A stretch of 64,000 nucleotides of DNA. Origin: an uncultured Desulfobulbaceae bacterium. GTDB lineage: Bacteria; Desulfobacterota; Desulfobulbia; Desulfobulbales; Desulfobulbaceae. Shown piece after piece: positions 42,225 through 51,347 of the stretch (position 1 is the first letter of the stretch; each line of letters opens with the position of its first letter). The stretch covers positions 186,001 to 250,000 of the forward strand of contig CAMYLK010000002.1 of assembly GCA_947259225.1 (NCBI GenBank), in the 5' to 3' direction. The notes beneath the pieces were generated by a model, which saw nothing but the letters and a program-made list of their open reading frames with translations, was not told where the DNA came from and did not search any database. Made by a program: the position numbers and the translations under genes.

Positions 42225-42587
42225 TCATGCACTCAGAATCAAAATCCAAGTCATTACAGCATTTACCAGGGAAAGAAATACGGCCGCCGATCCCATGTCC
42301 TTCGCCCTGCCGGACAGCGGATGATTTTCTTCACTGATACGGTCAACAGCTGACTCAATAGCACTGTTCACAAGTTCAACAATGAGGACCAGGAGCAGTG
42401 AACCGACCAGCATATATTTTTCGACCGGGTTTTTCCCTAACCAGAAACCAAGCGGAGCAAAAATAAAAAAGAGGATGACCTCCTGCCTGAAAGCAGTTTC
42501 ATTCAGGAATGCTGATTTGAGTCCGGAAAGGGACCATTGCAAAGCCCTGGCCAGCCTTTTTATCCCTTGCGTTTGGTGAGATTTCAT
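42225..42587 (-). CDS. dgkA: Diacylglycerol kinase (prokaryotic DgkA type)
   Basis: About 120 aa from ATG 42587, the normal length for this small integral membrane enzyme that phosphorylates diacylglycerol to phosphatidate. The frame is open upstream to 42788, but that part overlaps the divergent gene and is not family-like. Signature segments: NETAFRQEVILFF, the VELVNSAIESAVDRISEE stretch containing the conserved Glu residues of the active site, and SGRAKDMGSAAVFLSL. Three membrane helices are visible. It is divergent from the nuclease-fold lipoprotein gene at 42763. Confidence 0.9.
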   Translation of the reverse strand: MKSHQTQGIKRLARALQWSLSGLKSAFLNETAFRQEVILFFIFAPLGFWLGKNPVEKYMLVGSLLLVLIVELVNSAIESAVDRISEENHPLSGRAKDMGSAAVFLSLVNAVMTWILILSA

Positions 42588-42762
42588 ATAATGTTCTGTG
42601 CAATAGTCATGCAGAAAGTGTAAATTCACATAGTATTTTTGATAATATATTTGCTGGTTTCTCCCCAGTCCTAAAATCCAACGGTTAAGAACAGAGATTA
42701 ACTGAATCGTCCTTACACTCGTTGAATCTTGTAAAATTTTCACAAGTCTATCATAATTGGTT

Positions 42763-43635
42763 ATGGTAAAGCGAACTCTTTTATGCATTGCAGCAATCGG
42801 ACTGCTCCTGGCCGGGTGTGTGAAAATACCGGAGCATCATGGTACGGTGGGGAAGTACAACGAGTTGCATGATATAAACACGATGTGTCCCGGGAAAGAC
42901 TCCATTTTACCACTCAGTACAGCCGGAGTGCCTCAAAAAATTAATGAGCTGGATTCCCGGAGTTTCAGGGTGTTGAACTGGAACAGTTACAAAGGGAGCA
43001 TTAAAGGGTGGCAGGAAGATCTTGAAAGACTGGGCAGACAGAGTGATCTTGTGGTTCTGCAGGAGGGATATCTGACTGACGATCTTCAGAAACTCCTCAA
43101 TAATAAAAAGTACAACTGGGATATTGCCAACGCATTTACATATTATGATATCTACACCGGAGTGTTAACTGCCTCCAGGGTCAAACCTGATTTCCTGTGT
43201 TCATTCAGAGTGCTTGAACCGCTCAGCGGTATCCCGAAAACTGTCCTGATAACACGTTATCCACTTTCAGGTACGGACAACTCTCTTCTCCTGGCAAACA
43301 TTCACATGATTAATGTCTCCCTTAATATTTCGGCTTACAGGGCACAGCTGGAACAAATAGCAGAAGTGCTCTCACAGCACCGGGGGCCCCTGCTTATCGC
43401 CGGGGATTTCAATTCATGGAGTCGAGAGCGTATGAGGATTCTTAATGACATTACGCAAGAACTCGGGACAGAGACCGTTACATTTGACACAGACCACAGG
43501 GTAACGTTTATGGGCCAGCAGGTTGATCATATATATTACAGACAGCTTGTACCAATTGCGGCTTTAACAGAAAAGGTGAAAACCTCGGATCATAATCCCA
43601 TGCTGGTAACCTTCAGGCTGGCAGATGATGAATAA
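42763..43635 (+). CDS. Endonuclease/exonuclease/phosphatase-fold lipoprotein
   Basis: About 290 aa from ATG 42763. Lipobox LLAGC gives a lipoprotein. The EEP fold is indicated by LNWNSYKG, LVVLQEGY (metal Glu), LLIAGDFNSWS (Asp/Asn of the active site), VDHIYYR and SDHNPML (general-base His), in the usual order. Members of this fold cleave nucleic acids, phosphoinositides or sphingomyelin. Being outside the cytoplasm, it could act on phospholipids or extracellular DNA. It is followed within 25 bases by a DUF5329 gene and then a phospholipase-D-type gene, suggesting a small envelope operon. Confidence 0.83.
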   Translation: MVKRTLLCIAAIGLLLAGCVKIPEHHGTVGKYNELHDINTMCPGKDSILPLSTAGVPQKINELDSRSFRVLNWNSYKGSIKGWQEDLERLGRQSDLVVLQEGYLTDDLQKLLNNKKYNWDIANAFTYYDIYTGVLTASRVKPDFLCSFRVLEPLSGIPKTVLITRYPLSGTDNSLLLANIHMINVSLNISAYRAQLEQIAEVLSQHRGPLLIAGDFNSWSRERMRILNDITQELGTETVTFDTDHRVTFMGQQVDHIYYRQLVPIAALTEKVKTSDHNPMLVTFRLADDE

Positions 43636-43657
43636 GGAGTTATAAAGGATATTGCAC

Positions 43658-44014
43658 ATGAGAATACGTCAGGTTGCCGCAGGGCTTTTTTCCCTGTTCA
43701 TAATTATGTCATTTTATATTTCCTGCTCTGCCGGGACAAAGGAAGAAATTACATCTCTCCTCAAGTTTGTTGAACAATCAGAGTGTAATTTCGTGAGGAA
43801 CGGCAAGCAGCACGATTCCCTCACAGCCCGACAGCATATTGAGAAAAAATATAATTATTATCGTGATCAGATCACAACCACTGAAGACTTTATTCAGTAC
43901 TCGGCCACAGGAAGTAGTTTAACAGGCAAGCCTTACAAAGTGAACTGCAAGGGTATCAGCATGGACAGTTCAGAGTGGCTGAACACAGAATTAGTCAAAA
44001 TGAGGGCGAGATGA
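43658..44014 (+). CDS. DUF5329-family exported protein
   Basis: About 118 aa from ATG 43658 (AAGGA at 43645-43649). The signal peptide (GLFSLFIIMSFYISC, with Cys as a possible lipidation site) is followed by the pattern of DUF5329: LLKFVEQSECNFVRNG, ARQHIEKKYNYY, EDFIQYSATGSSLTGKPYKV. Function unknown. Its stop overlaps the ATG of the next gene by 4 bases (ATGA), so it is translationally coupled to the PLD-family lipoprotein. This small family often accompanies such genes. Confidence 0.75.
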   Translation: MRIRQVAAGLFSLFIIMSFYISCSAGTKEEITSLLKFVEQSECNFVRNGKQHDSLTARQHIEKKYNYYRDQITTTEDFIQYSATGSSLTGKPYKVNCKGISMDSSEWLNTELVKMRAR

Positions 44015-45609
44015 AATATCAGGGAGAGAAGCACTTCGCATATTCTCAGATGAAAATGGTACCGGCGTATTTTTCTCTCATTACCCTGGTGTTTTTAGTA
44101 CTTAGCGGTTGTGCTACTCTGCCTGAAAATGTTGATCGTCAGGTTTCTACGGTTCTTCAGGATACTGCTGATACATCTATCGGCAGGGCGGTGAAGAAGG
44201 GGAGCGAGGAACACCCGGGCAAGTCCGGATTTCTCCTTCTGGGCAACGGGCTTGACGCCTTTGTCGCCCGGGCTGTCATGGCAGATTTAGCTGAACGGTC
44301 CATTGATGTACAATACTACCTGTATCACAATGATCTTGTTGGAAACCTTTTAAGTTACAGCCTCCTGAAGGCAGCAGACCGGGGTGTCAGGATACGTATA
44401 CTGCTTGATGACATGGGGCTGGAGGGAAGGGGTATGAATATAGCCACCTTTGACAGTCACCCGAATATTGAAATCCGCATCTTTAATCCCTTCAGCAGGA
44501 ATGTCTTTCGCGGCATACAGTTCCTGACCCGCTTCGGGAGCGTGACCCGGAGGATGCATAACAAATCATTTACCGTGGATAATCAGGCGACCATTGTCGG
44601 AGGCAGAAATATTGGCAACGAGTATTTTGGTGCCGACCCTGACCTGGCATTCGGTGACCTTGATGTTCTGGCCATGGGGCCGGTGGTGAAGGAGATTTCG
44701 ACATCTTTTGATAAGTACTGGAACAGCGACCTGGCATACCCCATATCAACCCTGAAAGGGATAGTGGAAGTTGAAAAACTTGATAAAGTCCGGCCGGATT
44801 GGGAAAGGTTTATTGACGAGCAGAAAGAATCCGCGTACTACTCAGCCCTTATCAATTCTGATTTCGCCAGAAAACTGAAATCGAGAGATCTTAAGTACAC
44901 CTGGGGAGAGGCAAAAGCATTGTATGACCAGCCTGAAAAGATCCAGCATGATACCGGAGCCCGGGAACTGCACCTCGCTCCACAGTTGGCCCCGTATATG
45001 GATCAGCTCACGGACGAACTGCTTATCTTTTCAGCTTACTTTGTTCCGGGAAAGGAAGGGGTCAAGTTTCTCAAAGAGCTGCGGGAACGTGGAGTAAAGG
45101 TGCGGATATTGACCAACTCCATGGCCTCAACCGATGTGACCATTGTCCATGCCGGGTATGGGAAGTACAGGAGAGAGATGCTGCGAGCCGGCATTGAATT
45201 GTACGAGGTGAATAAAAAGCTCACCAGGGAACAGCGTAAAGAGAAAAAAGGACCTGGAGGTTCCTCCAAGGCAAGCCTCCACGCAAAAGCATTTATTTTT
45301 GACCGGGAGAAATTATTCATCGGATCCCTAAACCTGGATCCCAGGTCTGTCGATCAGAACACGGAGATTGGCATTATTTTTCACTCGCCGGAACTGGGTG
45401 CAATGATGGGGGAAGGATTTGACAAGGATATTAACACTAAGGCCTTCATGGTAGAACTCAGTAAGGAAGAGGACGGGATGGAACTGCTCCGATGGGTCAT
45501 AACTGAAAACGGTGTGGAGAAAGTCTATACAGTGGATCCATACACATCGATCTGGAGGCGTTTTCTGGTTAACCTTGCCGGCCTGCTGCCCATTGAGTCG
45601 CAGCTTTAA
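44011..45609 (+). CDS. Phospholipase-D-family lipoprotein (cardiolipin-synthase-like, YmdC/ClsC type)
   Basis: About 532 aa from ATG 44011, coupled to the preceding stop. Lipobox LSGC follows a hydrophobic signal. Two HKD motifs are present: MHNKSFTVDNQATIVGGRN and LHAKAFIFDREKLFIGSLN, each with the His-Lys-Asp pattern that forms the shared active site. LAERSIDVQYYLYHND is also typical. Homologues of the ClsC type condense phospholipids to cardiolipin or remodel lipids. As a lipoprotein this one would act in the periplasm. The EEP lipoprotein and DUF5329 genes upstream suggest an envelope-lipid operon. Confidence 0.88.
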   Translation: MKYQGEKHFAYSQMKMVPAYFSLITLVFLVLSGCATLPENVDRQVSTVLQDTADTSIGRAVKKGSEEHPGKSGFLLLGNGLDAFVARAVMADLAERSIDVQYYLYHNDLVGNLLSYSLLKAADRGVRIRILLDDMGLEGRGMNIATFDSHPNIEIRIFNPFSRNVFRGIQFLTRFGSVTRRMHNKSFTVDNQATIVGGRNIGNEYFGADPDLAFGDLDVLAMGPVVKEISTSFDKYWNSDLAYPISTLKGIVEVEKLDKVRPDWERFIDEQKESAYYSALINSDFARKLKSRDLKYTWGEAKALYDQPEKIQHDTGARELHLAPQLAPYMDQLTDELLIFSAYFVPGKEGVKFLKELRERGVKVRILTNSMASTDVTIVHAGYGKYRREMLRAGIELYEVNKKLTREQRKEKKGPGGSSKASLHAKAFIFDREKLFIGSLNLDPRSVDQNTEIGIIFHSPELGAMMGEGFDKDINTKAFMVELSKEEDGMELLRWVITENGVEKVYTVDPYTSIWRRFLVNLAGLLPIESQL

Positions 45610-45650
45610 TCTTCAAGCCGGATTTAATAACACAAGGAGCCGGCGAACTG

Positions 45651-46040
45651 ATGCCTGTTATTGTCAAAGAGGGCTATGATTTCTGTTTTGATCCTGATGC
45701 CTGTGGAAGCTGTCAGGGGTATTGCTGCAGCGGAGAATCAGGGAATGTGTGGCTCAGTGATATCGATGCAAAAAAAATAAGCACTTCACTTGGCATGAAT
45801 GTCATTGATTTTCTAGAGCAGTATGTCAACCGCAGCAGCAACAGACTGTCTCTGAAAGAAAATTACGTGGAGGGCACGTTTCAGTGTATTTTGTATAATG
45901 AAAAGATACAGGGATGTTCAGTATATGATGTCAGGCCCGAACAGTGCCGTCTTTTTCCATTCTGGGAGTATTTCAGGGAAAACAGGGCTGCAGTACTGAA
46001 AGAATGCCCCGGTATCAGGGAATGTCATTCCGGAGAATGA
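45651..46040 (+). CDS. YkgJ-family cysteine cluster protein
   Basis: 129 aa. Cysteines are arranged as CGSCQGYCC near residue 18 and as CSVYDVRPEQCRLFPFW near 90, the signature of the YkgJ family, thought to bind a metal or an Fe-S cluster. The function is unknown. An AAGGAG ribosome site precedes ATG 45651. It follows the PLD-family gene by 41 bases in the same direction and converges with the PepSY protein gene. Confidence 0.82.
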   Translation: MPVIVKEGYDFCFDPDACGSCQGYCCSGESGNVWLSDIDAKKISTSLGMNVIDFLEQYVNRSSNRLSLKENYVEGTFQCILYNEKIQGCSVYDVRPEQCRLFPFWEYFRENRAAVLKECPGIRECHSGE

Positions 46041-46112
46041 GAAGAAAAAATACCTGGTTTCTCATCTGTACACACCAGTTTTCAGTATGGAAACATTGTC
46101 TCCGGTCAGGCC

Positions 46113-46661
46113 TTAGCCATACTGCCAGAGAAAAAAGAGCGGTACCGCGATACCGATGGTGACAAGCCATGCCCCTCTCCCGGTAATTCCTTTCTGGCCG
46201 CGGATCATAAACAATCCTGTCATGGCGAGCAGGCCCAAAGCCAGTGCATAAATGTCGGCAAACCATGTCCAGAGTTTTTTTGGATGGTTGAGATGCAGAA
46301 AATTGACCTGAAAAAGAAGCGGGCGCTTCCTGGTCTTTTCCTGGATAATTTCACCGGTTTTCAGGTTCGCATGAATGGTATTGTTTTCCACAAATATCTG
46401 CAGGGTGTCGGGGTCAGGCTGGAAGGAATCTTTTACATTCCCTGTTTCACCGAGTTGGATCAGAATGGATTGGACCAGTTCGGATTTTTCCGTCTGCCGG
46501 TCGAGGTTCAGGTTAGTATATTCACGGGTTATACGGTAAGTGGGGTTCCAGTCACCAATATGATTGACTGCTACCCCGGAAATAACGTAGATGATTGTCA
46601 GCCCGAAGCAGAGATACCCCAGGTCCCGGTGAACAATATTATTCCATCTCCGCCATTTCAT
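46113..46661 (-). CDS. PepSY-associated membrane protein
   Basis: 182 aa with an N-terminal helix (LGYLCFGLTIIYVISGVAVN) following an arginine/tryptophan-rich start, a periplasmic part, and two C-terminal helices (YALALGLLAMTGLFMIRG; AWLVTIGIAVPLFFLW). The HRDLGY...GVAVNH pattern and the WTWFADIYALALGLLA segment match the PepSY-associated transmembrane family, often linked with iron uptake or ferric reductase functions. Its start lies 13 bases after the upstream DUF4920 stop, so the two are probably co-transcribed. Confidence 0.75.
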   Translation of the reverse strand: MKWRRWNNIVHRDLGYLCFGLTIIYVISGVAVNHIGDWNPTYRITREYTNLNLDRQTEKSELVQSILIQLGETGNVKDSFQPDPDTLQIFVENNTIHANLKTGEIIQEKTRKRPLLFQVNFLHLNHPKKLWTWFADIYALALGLLAMTGLFMIRGQKGITGRGAWLVTIGIAVPLFFLWQYG

Positions 46662-46674
46662 GATCGTGTCGGGA

Positions 46675-47148
46675 TTATTTCTCTTCTATTTCGGCGCCCG
46701 TTCCCCTCAGACGGATAATCCTTTCACCTTCCGTAACGGTTGATGGATCAAAGGTGAGCCCTTTTTCCTGAGCAAGATGCTCTCTATATTTAATAAGATC
46801 TTCTTTTGAAAAGTTGAGTTCTTCGACAACCCCCTCCACAACAGCATGCCGCCCTGAAGCACTCATGGGAAAGACGATTTCACCGTCCGTCACCTTTACC
46901 TGTATTTTTTCGTAAGGCCGGTCACCGGCAATATAGATCCAGCATCCCCGCTTGGCACAGACCTCAACAACCAGGCCGCTGATCTTTACCCTTTGGCCCA
47001 GAAACAATTCAGGCTTATCGAGCAAATCCGATATTTTCGTTTCCTCCTGCAGATGAATCCCTTTGCCGTACGTATTGGTTTTAGCATAAGCAAGTACGGA
47101 GAAGAGAAAAACGAGGATTACTCCCATTGCAATTTTATGGTACATCAC
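46675..47148 (-). CDS. DUF4920-family exported protein
   Basis: 157 aa. A signal peptide (GVILVFLFSVLAYA) precedes the DUF4920 segment: YGKGIHLQEETKISDLLDKP, VKISGLVVEVCAKRGCWI (two cysteines) and VVEGVVEELNFSKE. The fold is an OB-like barrel in known members; the function is not established. The CxxxGCW motif and neighbouring PepSY membrane gene hint at a metal- or redox-related envelope role. Start is one of two adjacent ATG codons (47148 or 47145). Confidence 0.75.
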   Translation of the reverse strand: MMYHKIAMGVILVFLFSVLAYAKTNTYGKGIHLQEETKISDLLDKPELFLGQRVKISGLVVEVCAKRGCWIYIAGDRPYEKIQVKVTDGEIVFPMSASGRHAVVEGVVEELNFSKEDLIKYREHLAQEKGLTFDPSTVTEGERIIRLRGTGAEIEEK

Positions 47149-47285
47149 AGCCTCCGGATCATAGAGTTGGATTTATGGTAAATTTCTCAGGTGTCTTGCT
47201 GTTCATGGAATTTTGATCATCCGGTAAAGGCAAACCCATATACTCTATCATCAATGTTATGTCCAGTTGAGACTTATGTGGAGGT

Positions 47286-48635
47286 TTATGGTTCCTTTCT
47301 GAATGTAACAAAACTGAGGAAAACAAGACCTAGTACGCCAGAGATAAGCGATCCCACGATAACCCCAAACTTGGAGAGTTCAAGAAGTTGAGGGTCGCTG
47401 AAGGAGAGTCCTGATATGAAAATGGACATGGTAAAACCGATTCCACCCAGCATACTGGCCCCGAATACATGTCCCCAGGTGACTCCATGAGACAACGGCG
47501 CCTTCATTAGCTTGGAGGCGGCAAAAGTGAAGGAGAAGATGCCGAGGGGTTTTCCGAGGACAAGGCCGAGCATAACACCCTGCGATACGGAACTGGACAG
47601 TGCAGTCATTATATCCATGTTTCCGAGATAAACACCTGCATTAGCCAGGGCAAAGAGAGGAAGGATGACAAGCGCCACCCATGAGTTGAGCCCGCCAAGC
47701 ATTCTCTGCAGGGGGGTCTGGGTCTGGTGGCAGGCGTTTTCAATGTTTTGAATTATTGTGAGGTGCTGCTGGTTTATGAGAACGGTAAAACCACAGCCTT
47801 CCGAACCACAATCAAATTTATCAAGGTAACGTGATACTTTCTGGATGAATGTTGCGGTATCATACCTTCCCTGGGCCGGGATAAGAAAAGCAACAATAAC
47901 GCCTGCAACAGTCGCATGGATTCCGGAACCCAGAATGGCTACCCAGACACAGAATCCCAATAATACGTACAGGATGGTATAGCGTATCCAGAGCAGGTTT
48001 GCCAGGGCAATGCACCCCATAAAAAAAAGAGCGATAAAAAGATAGAGCCAGGTAATGGTCGGTGTATAAAAAAGGGCGATGACCAATACGGCACCGATAT
48101 CATCGGCTATTGCCAGTGCTGAGAGAAAAATACGGAGTCCGAGAGGAACACGGTTTTTAAGCAGTGATAAGACAGCGAGAGCAAATGCGATATCAGTCGC
48201 CATGGGGATACCCCATCCCTTGGCGGCAGGGGTGGAAAAATTAACAATTGCATACAGCAGGGCAGGGATTACCATGCCTCCTGCGGCAGCAGCTACAGGA
48301 AGAAGAGCACGTTTGAACGAGGCGAGTTCACCTATGAGGAGTTCGCGTTTAATTTCAAGCCCGACCGTAAAAAAGAAGAGGGTCATCAGGGCTTCATCAA
48401 TCCAATGCGCTACAGATCTGCTGACATGATAGGGGCCAAGATGCAGAGAAAGTTCAGTATGCCAGAAGGTATGGTATGATTCATGGCTGATGTTGGCCCA
48501 GAACAGGGCCAGCAGGGTGGAGGCAAAGAGGAGAAAACCGCCGGTGACAACTTTGCTGCGGAATCGCTGAAACGGTCCCACAAGAGCCATTATACGGGGT
48601 ACCGGCGGCTGTGTTTGTGATTCAGGGTGTGCCAT
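47286..48635 (-). CDS. nhaA: Na+/H+ antiporter NhaA
   Basis: 449 aa with about 12 membrane helices. Diagnostic segments are ALAIADDIGAVLVIALFY (the paired Asp residues of ion binding), GWGIPMATDIAFALAVLSLL (containing the conserved Asp), FFFTVGLEIKRELLIGELAS (Lys-rich pH-sensor helix), and LVLGKPLGIFSF. It exchanges Na+ for protons and fits a marine or brackish habitat. There is an insertion of about 60 residues near the middle (IQKVSRYLDKFDCGSEGCGF) compared with the E. coli protein. It is a monocistronic gene by spacing. Confidence 0.95.
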   Translation of the reverse strand: MAHPESQTQPPVPRIMALVGPFQRFRSKVVTGGFLLFASTLLALFWANISHESYHTFWHTELSLHLGPYHVSRSVAHWIDEALMTLFFFTVGLEIKRELLIGELASFKRALLPVAAAAGGMVIPALLYAIVNFSTPAAKGWGIPMATDIAFALAVLSLLKNRVPLGLRIFLSALAIADDIGAVLVIALFYTPTITWLYLFIALFFMGCIALANLLWIRYTILYVLLGFCVWVAILGSGIHATVAGVIVAFLIPAQGRYDTATFIQKVSRYLDKFDCGSEGCGFTVLINQQHLTIIQNIENACHQTQTPLQRMLGGLNSWVALVILPLFALANAGVYLGNMDIMTALSSSVSQGVMLGLVLGKPLGIFSFTFAASKLMKAPLSHGVTWGHVFGASMLGGIGFTMSIFISGLSFSDPQLLELSKFGVIVGSLISGVLGLVFLSFVTFRKEP

Positions 48636-48809
48636 TTATTGCTTTTGCTAATATGGTAATCAGGGAAAATATTATCAGGAATTATATTACCTAACCCATC
48701 AAACATAAACCAGCAAAAAACAACCAGGGTTGTAATGATCAGGTCAGGTACGCTATAGTGAAGCACAGACGTGTCTTTTGTGTTTTGCATACTTGAAGTG
48801 AGGTAATAT

Positions 48810-49049
48810 ATGGCGGGAGAAATAGAGCAGGAAATTCTTCACATCCTGGAAGAGGCTATAAAAAGGGAACTTGCTGCATATAAACTCTACAGCCGTGGAG
48901 AAGAGCTTGCCGATAAGCCCGAACTGAAACAGATTTTTGCGATGCTTGCCAAAGAAGAACTCGGGCATGAGACACTATTGAAACAGGTCTATTATGATTA
49001 TAAGAAAAGACTCGGGCTGAAAGTCCTGCATCATGACGATGAAGCTTGA
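48810..49049 (+). CDS. Small ferritin-like/rubrerythrin-fold protein
   Basis: 79 aa, about half a ferritin-like bundle. The pattern EAIKRELAAYKLYSRGEELA and LAKEELGHETLLKQVYYDY keeps the ExxY and ExxH ligand motifs of two iron-binding helices, as in half-size rubrerythrin-like proteins that dimerise to build a di-iron site. There is no rubredoxin domain. A GAGGT site precedes the ATG. Likely role: oxygen or peroxide defence, or iron storage. Expression cannot be judged. Confidence 0.75.
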   Translation: MAGEIEQEILHILEEAIKRELAAYKLYSRGEELADKPELKQIFAMLAKEELGHETLLKQVYYDYKKRLGLKVLHHDDEA

Positions 49050-49071
49050 GCCCATTTGAAACAACATATCA

Positions 49072-49194
49072 ATGTACAAAGCAGTGATTGAGATACCTGG
49101 AAAACTGAACATCCCCGATAATGAATTACGCTTTACCTTTTCCCGCTGCAGTGGTCCGGGCGGCCAGAATGTGAACAAGTTATATGTGGTATAA
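49072..49194 (+). pseudogene. Truncated arfB start (GGQ domain N-terminus)
   Basis: 40 codons from ATG 49072: IPDNELRFTFSRCSGPGGQN then VNKL, followed by YVV and stop. It is the N-terminus of a class I release-factor-like peptidyl-tRNA hydrolase and stops just after the catalytic GGQ motif. The complete arfB gene, with a related but clearly different nucleotide sequence, follows 46 bases later. Divergence between the two copies argues against a recent tandem duplication, and displacement of the resident gene by an incoming copy fits better. Confidence 0.7.
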
Positions 49195-49239
49195 GTTTTT
49201 GTTATTAATTTATATTTCGTAATTCGTAAAATTGTAGGT

Positions 49240-49656
49240 ATGATAGTAATAAATTCCAAACTCAGCATTCCTGATGAAGAAATTCGCTTTACCTTTTCGA
49301 GATCTAGTGGTCCGGGAGGTCAAAACGTCAATAAGCTCAATTCTAGAGCTATTTTGTGGTTTGATGTGGAGAACTCACTGACACTTAGTTCATACCAGAA
49401 GTTTAAAATACGGCAGCATCTGGCTAGGCGGATCAGCAAGGATGGTGTTTTGCAAGTTGCAGCGGAGCGGCACCGGACTCAAAAAGCTAACAAGGAGGAT
49501 GCTTTGCAGCGTTTTTCCGAGCTACTGGCAGCGGCATTGGTGGAAAAACCACGCAGGAAAAAGACTAGGATTGGAGCCGGGGTAAAGGAAAGGCGGTTGC
49601 AGGCCAAGAAGCGTCGGGGCAAATTGAAGAAGTCTCGGGGTGGTAAGGATTGGTAG
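49240..49656 (+). CDS. arfB: Peptidyl-tRNA hydrolase ArfB (ribosome rescue)
   Basis: 138 aa, normal length. The catalytic GGQ is in FSRSSGPGGQNVNKLNSRA, and the lysine/arginine-rich tail (EKPRRKKTRIGAGVKERRLQ, ending KKSRGGKDW) is the part that enters the mRNA channel of stalled ribosomes. ArfB releases nascent chains from ribosomes without a stop codon. It lies downstream of a truncated copy of the same gene start (49072-49194). The ATG at 49240 is not preceded by a strong ribosome site. The downstream 400 bases are empty. Confidence 0.9.
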   Translation: MIVINSKLSIPDEEIRFTFSRSSGPGGQNVNKLNSRAILWFDVENSLTLSSYQKFKIRQHLARRISKDGVLQVAAERHRTQKANKEDALQRFSELLAAALVEKPRRKKTRIGAGVKERRLQAKKRRGKLKKSRGGKDW

Positions 49657-50053
49657 TAGCCATGGGGCAATTAAAATCAGCTTGACCCGAAGCATTGAGC
49701 AGAAAAATACAATATAACTAGTAAATGCCGAAGCAATTTAGTTTACCCACAAATGCCTTTTGTTTTGAAAGGTTATCTCCCACCTCAACGTACCCCCAAA
49801 TTTCTACTCAAGAAATAATAGAAGATTAATCCCGCCAGTTATTTTATCTGTTTTCAAACTGAACATTATCTACTTCTCGCCGAGTTTATACACCCAGTCG
49901 ACGAGGTCTTATAAAATTATTTTTTTTGTAACTATTTGACTTTTCGTTGAATTTAAAGTATTTTTGCGAAAGATACGTTTTCTGCTAAAAGAATTTTATG
50001 GGAGATTTGACTTAACCCGGAGACAATGACAGTTTGAAATAAGATTTACATGG
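49657..50053. other. Intergenic region between convergent arfB and modC
   Basis: 397 bases, A+T-rich toward the modC side, with no coding frame or convincing hairpin. It must contain the ends of both transcripts, but I see no standard terminator. Confidence 0.5.
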
Positions 50054-50692
50054 TTAATTCTCATTCAAGTGCTGCATTGTTGCTTTTGGGTTAGGTAGAT
50101 TTATCATCGTATCAGCTAGGTATTCGGCATCCTCAAGATCATGAGTAACAAGAATTATAGGAATGTCGAGTCGTTCTTTTAACCCTTTCAACTCCTTTCG
50201 CAGTCTGACCCGTGTGATCGTATCTAGCGCCGAAAAAGGTTCATCAAGAAGCAATACATGCGGGTCAGATGCCAGAGCTTGAGCAAATGCCGCTCGCTGC
50301 CTTTCGCCCCCGGAAATCTGATGAGGTTTTTTCAAAGCTAAGTGCCTGATACCCAACATCTCAAGGAGCTCAGTAATACGAGTTTTGTTCTTACAGCTGA
50401 ACCCGACATTCTTTTCAACGTTCAGGTGGGGAAACAGGGTATGCTCCTGAAACACATACCCTATTCTTCGATCCCGCGCCGGTACCCATATTTTTGCAGC
50501 ATCAAACCAGATTTTTTTATCATAAACAATCTGTCCCCTGTCGGGTTTGTCTAACCCAGCCAGCGTCCTGATGACAGTCGTCTTGCCGGCACCTGACGGG
50601 CCAGTCAAGGCCAGTAGATTTCCACTTTCACATGCAAAGCTGACATCTATGGTGAAGTGACCTCGTTTTTTTGCAATTCTACCTTTAAGCAT
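50054..50692 (-). CDS. modC: Molybdate ABC transporter ATP-binding protein
   Basis: 212 aa. Walker A GPSGAGKTT, signature ISGGERQR, Walker B LLLDEPFSALD and the switch VTHDLEDA are present. E. coli ModC has about 350 residues with a C-terminal molybdate-sensing TOBE/Mop domain; this protein ends directly after the ATPase and lacks it, so transport would not be gated by that route. It overlaps modB by 8 bases and is the last gene of the modABC series downstream of nifB and the nifX-like gene. Together they supply molybdenum for nitrogenase. Confidence 0.9.
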   Translation of the reverse strand: MLKGRIAKKRGHFTIDVSFACESGNLLALTGPSGAGKTTVIRTLAGLDKPDRGQIVYDKKIWFDAAKIWVPARDRRIGYVFQEHTLFPHLNVEKNVGFSCKNKTRITELLEMLGIRHLALKKPHQISGGERQRAAFAQALASDPHVLLLDEPFSALDTITRVRLRKELKGLKERLDIPIILVTHDLEDAEYLADTMINLPNPKATMQHLNEN

Positions 50693-51347
50693 GACAATTC
50701 CTTGCGTTCAGCACATTGACAGAGACCAGTACCACATAACTGATACCCACAAGAATCAGAGACATATATGCTGCCTCGCGGTATTGCATGGTTTCAACAT
50801 ATTCGTAAATGGCAATTGAAGCCACTTTGGTTCTGCCTGGTATAGACCCACCTATCATCAGAATAACTCCGAACTCGCCCATGGTATGAGCAAAAGCAAG
50901 AATAGCCGATGCCATCAGGCCAGCCAGGGAGTTTGGAAGAATGACTCGAAAAAAAGTTGCTATTGGAGTAGCTCCAAGCATTGACGACATTTCCAGCAAA
51001 CGGGGATCAATTTTCTGGAAAGCTGTTTTAAGTGGCTGCACAGCAAATGGTAAACTATGAACCATTGCTGCCAGAGTGATCCCTATAAAGGTAAAGACTA
51101 GTGGTCCATCAGTAAAAAAAGACCATACCTTACCGGCCGGACCTTCGGGTCCCATGATGATAAGCAGATAAAAACCAAGGACTGTGGGTGGTACAACCAG
51201 CGGTAAATTAACCAGGCTGTCGGCCAGAAATCTTCCAGGAAAACGCACAAAGACCAGGACTGCGGCTATTGGCATAGCCAGAAGCAACAGAAGCACGGTA
51301 CTTATCATCGCAAGTTTTGCGGAGAGAAACAAAGGCGTCAGATCCAT
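50685..51347 (-). CDS. modB: Molybdate ABC transporter permease
   Basis: 220 aa with five or six membrane helices. The conserved EAA-type loop MSSMLGATPIATFFRVILPN and the family segments LVNLPLVVPPTVLGFYLL and AHTMGEFGVILMIGGSIPG are typical of ModB. The start codon overlaps the modA stop by one base (TAATG), and its own 3' end overlaps modC by 8, so the three are translationally linked. It forms the channel through the inner membrane. Confidence 0.92.
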   Translation of the reverse strand: MDLTPLFLSAKLAMISTVLLLLLAMPIAAVLVFVRFPGRFLADSLVNLPLVVPPTVLGFYLLIIMGPEGPAGKVWSFFTDGPLVFTFIGITLAAMVHSLPFAVQPLKTAFQKIDPRLLEMSSMLGATPIATFFRVILPNSLAGLMASAILAFAHTMGEFGVILMIGGSIPGRTKVASIAIYEYVETMQYREAAYMSLILVGISYVVLVSVNVLNARNCHA

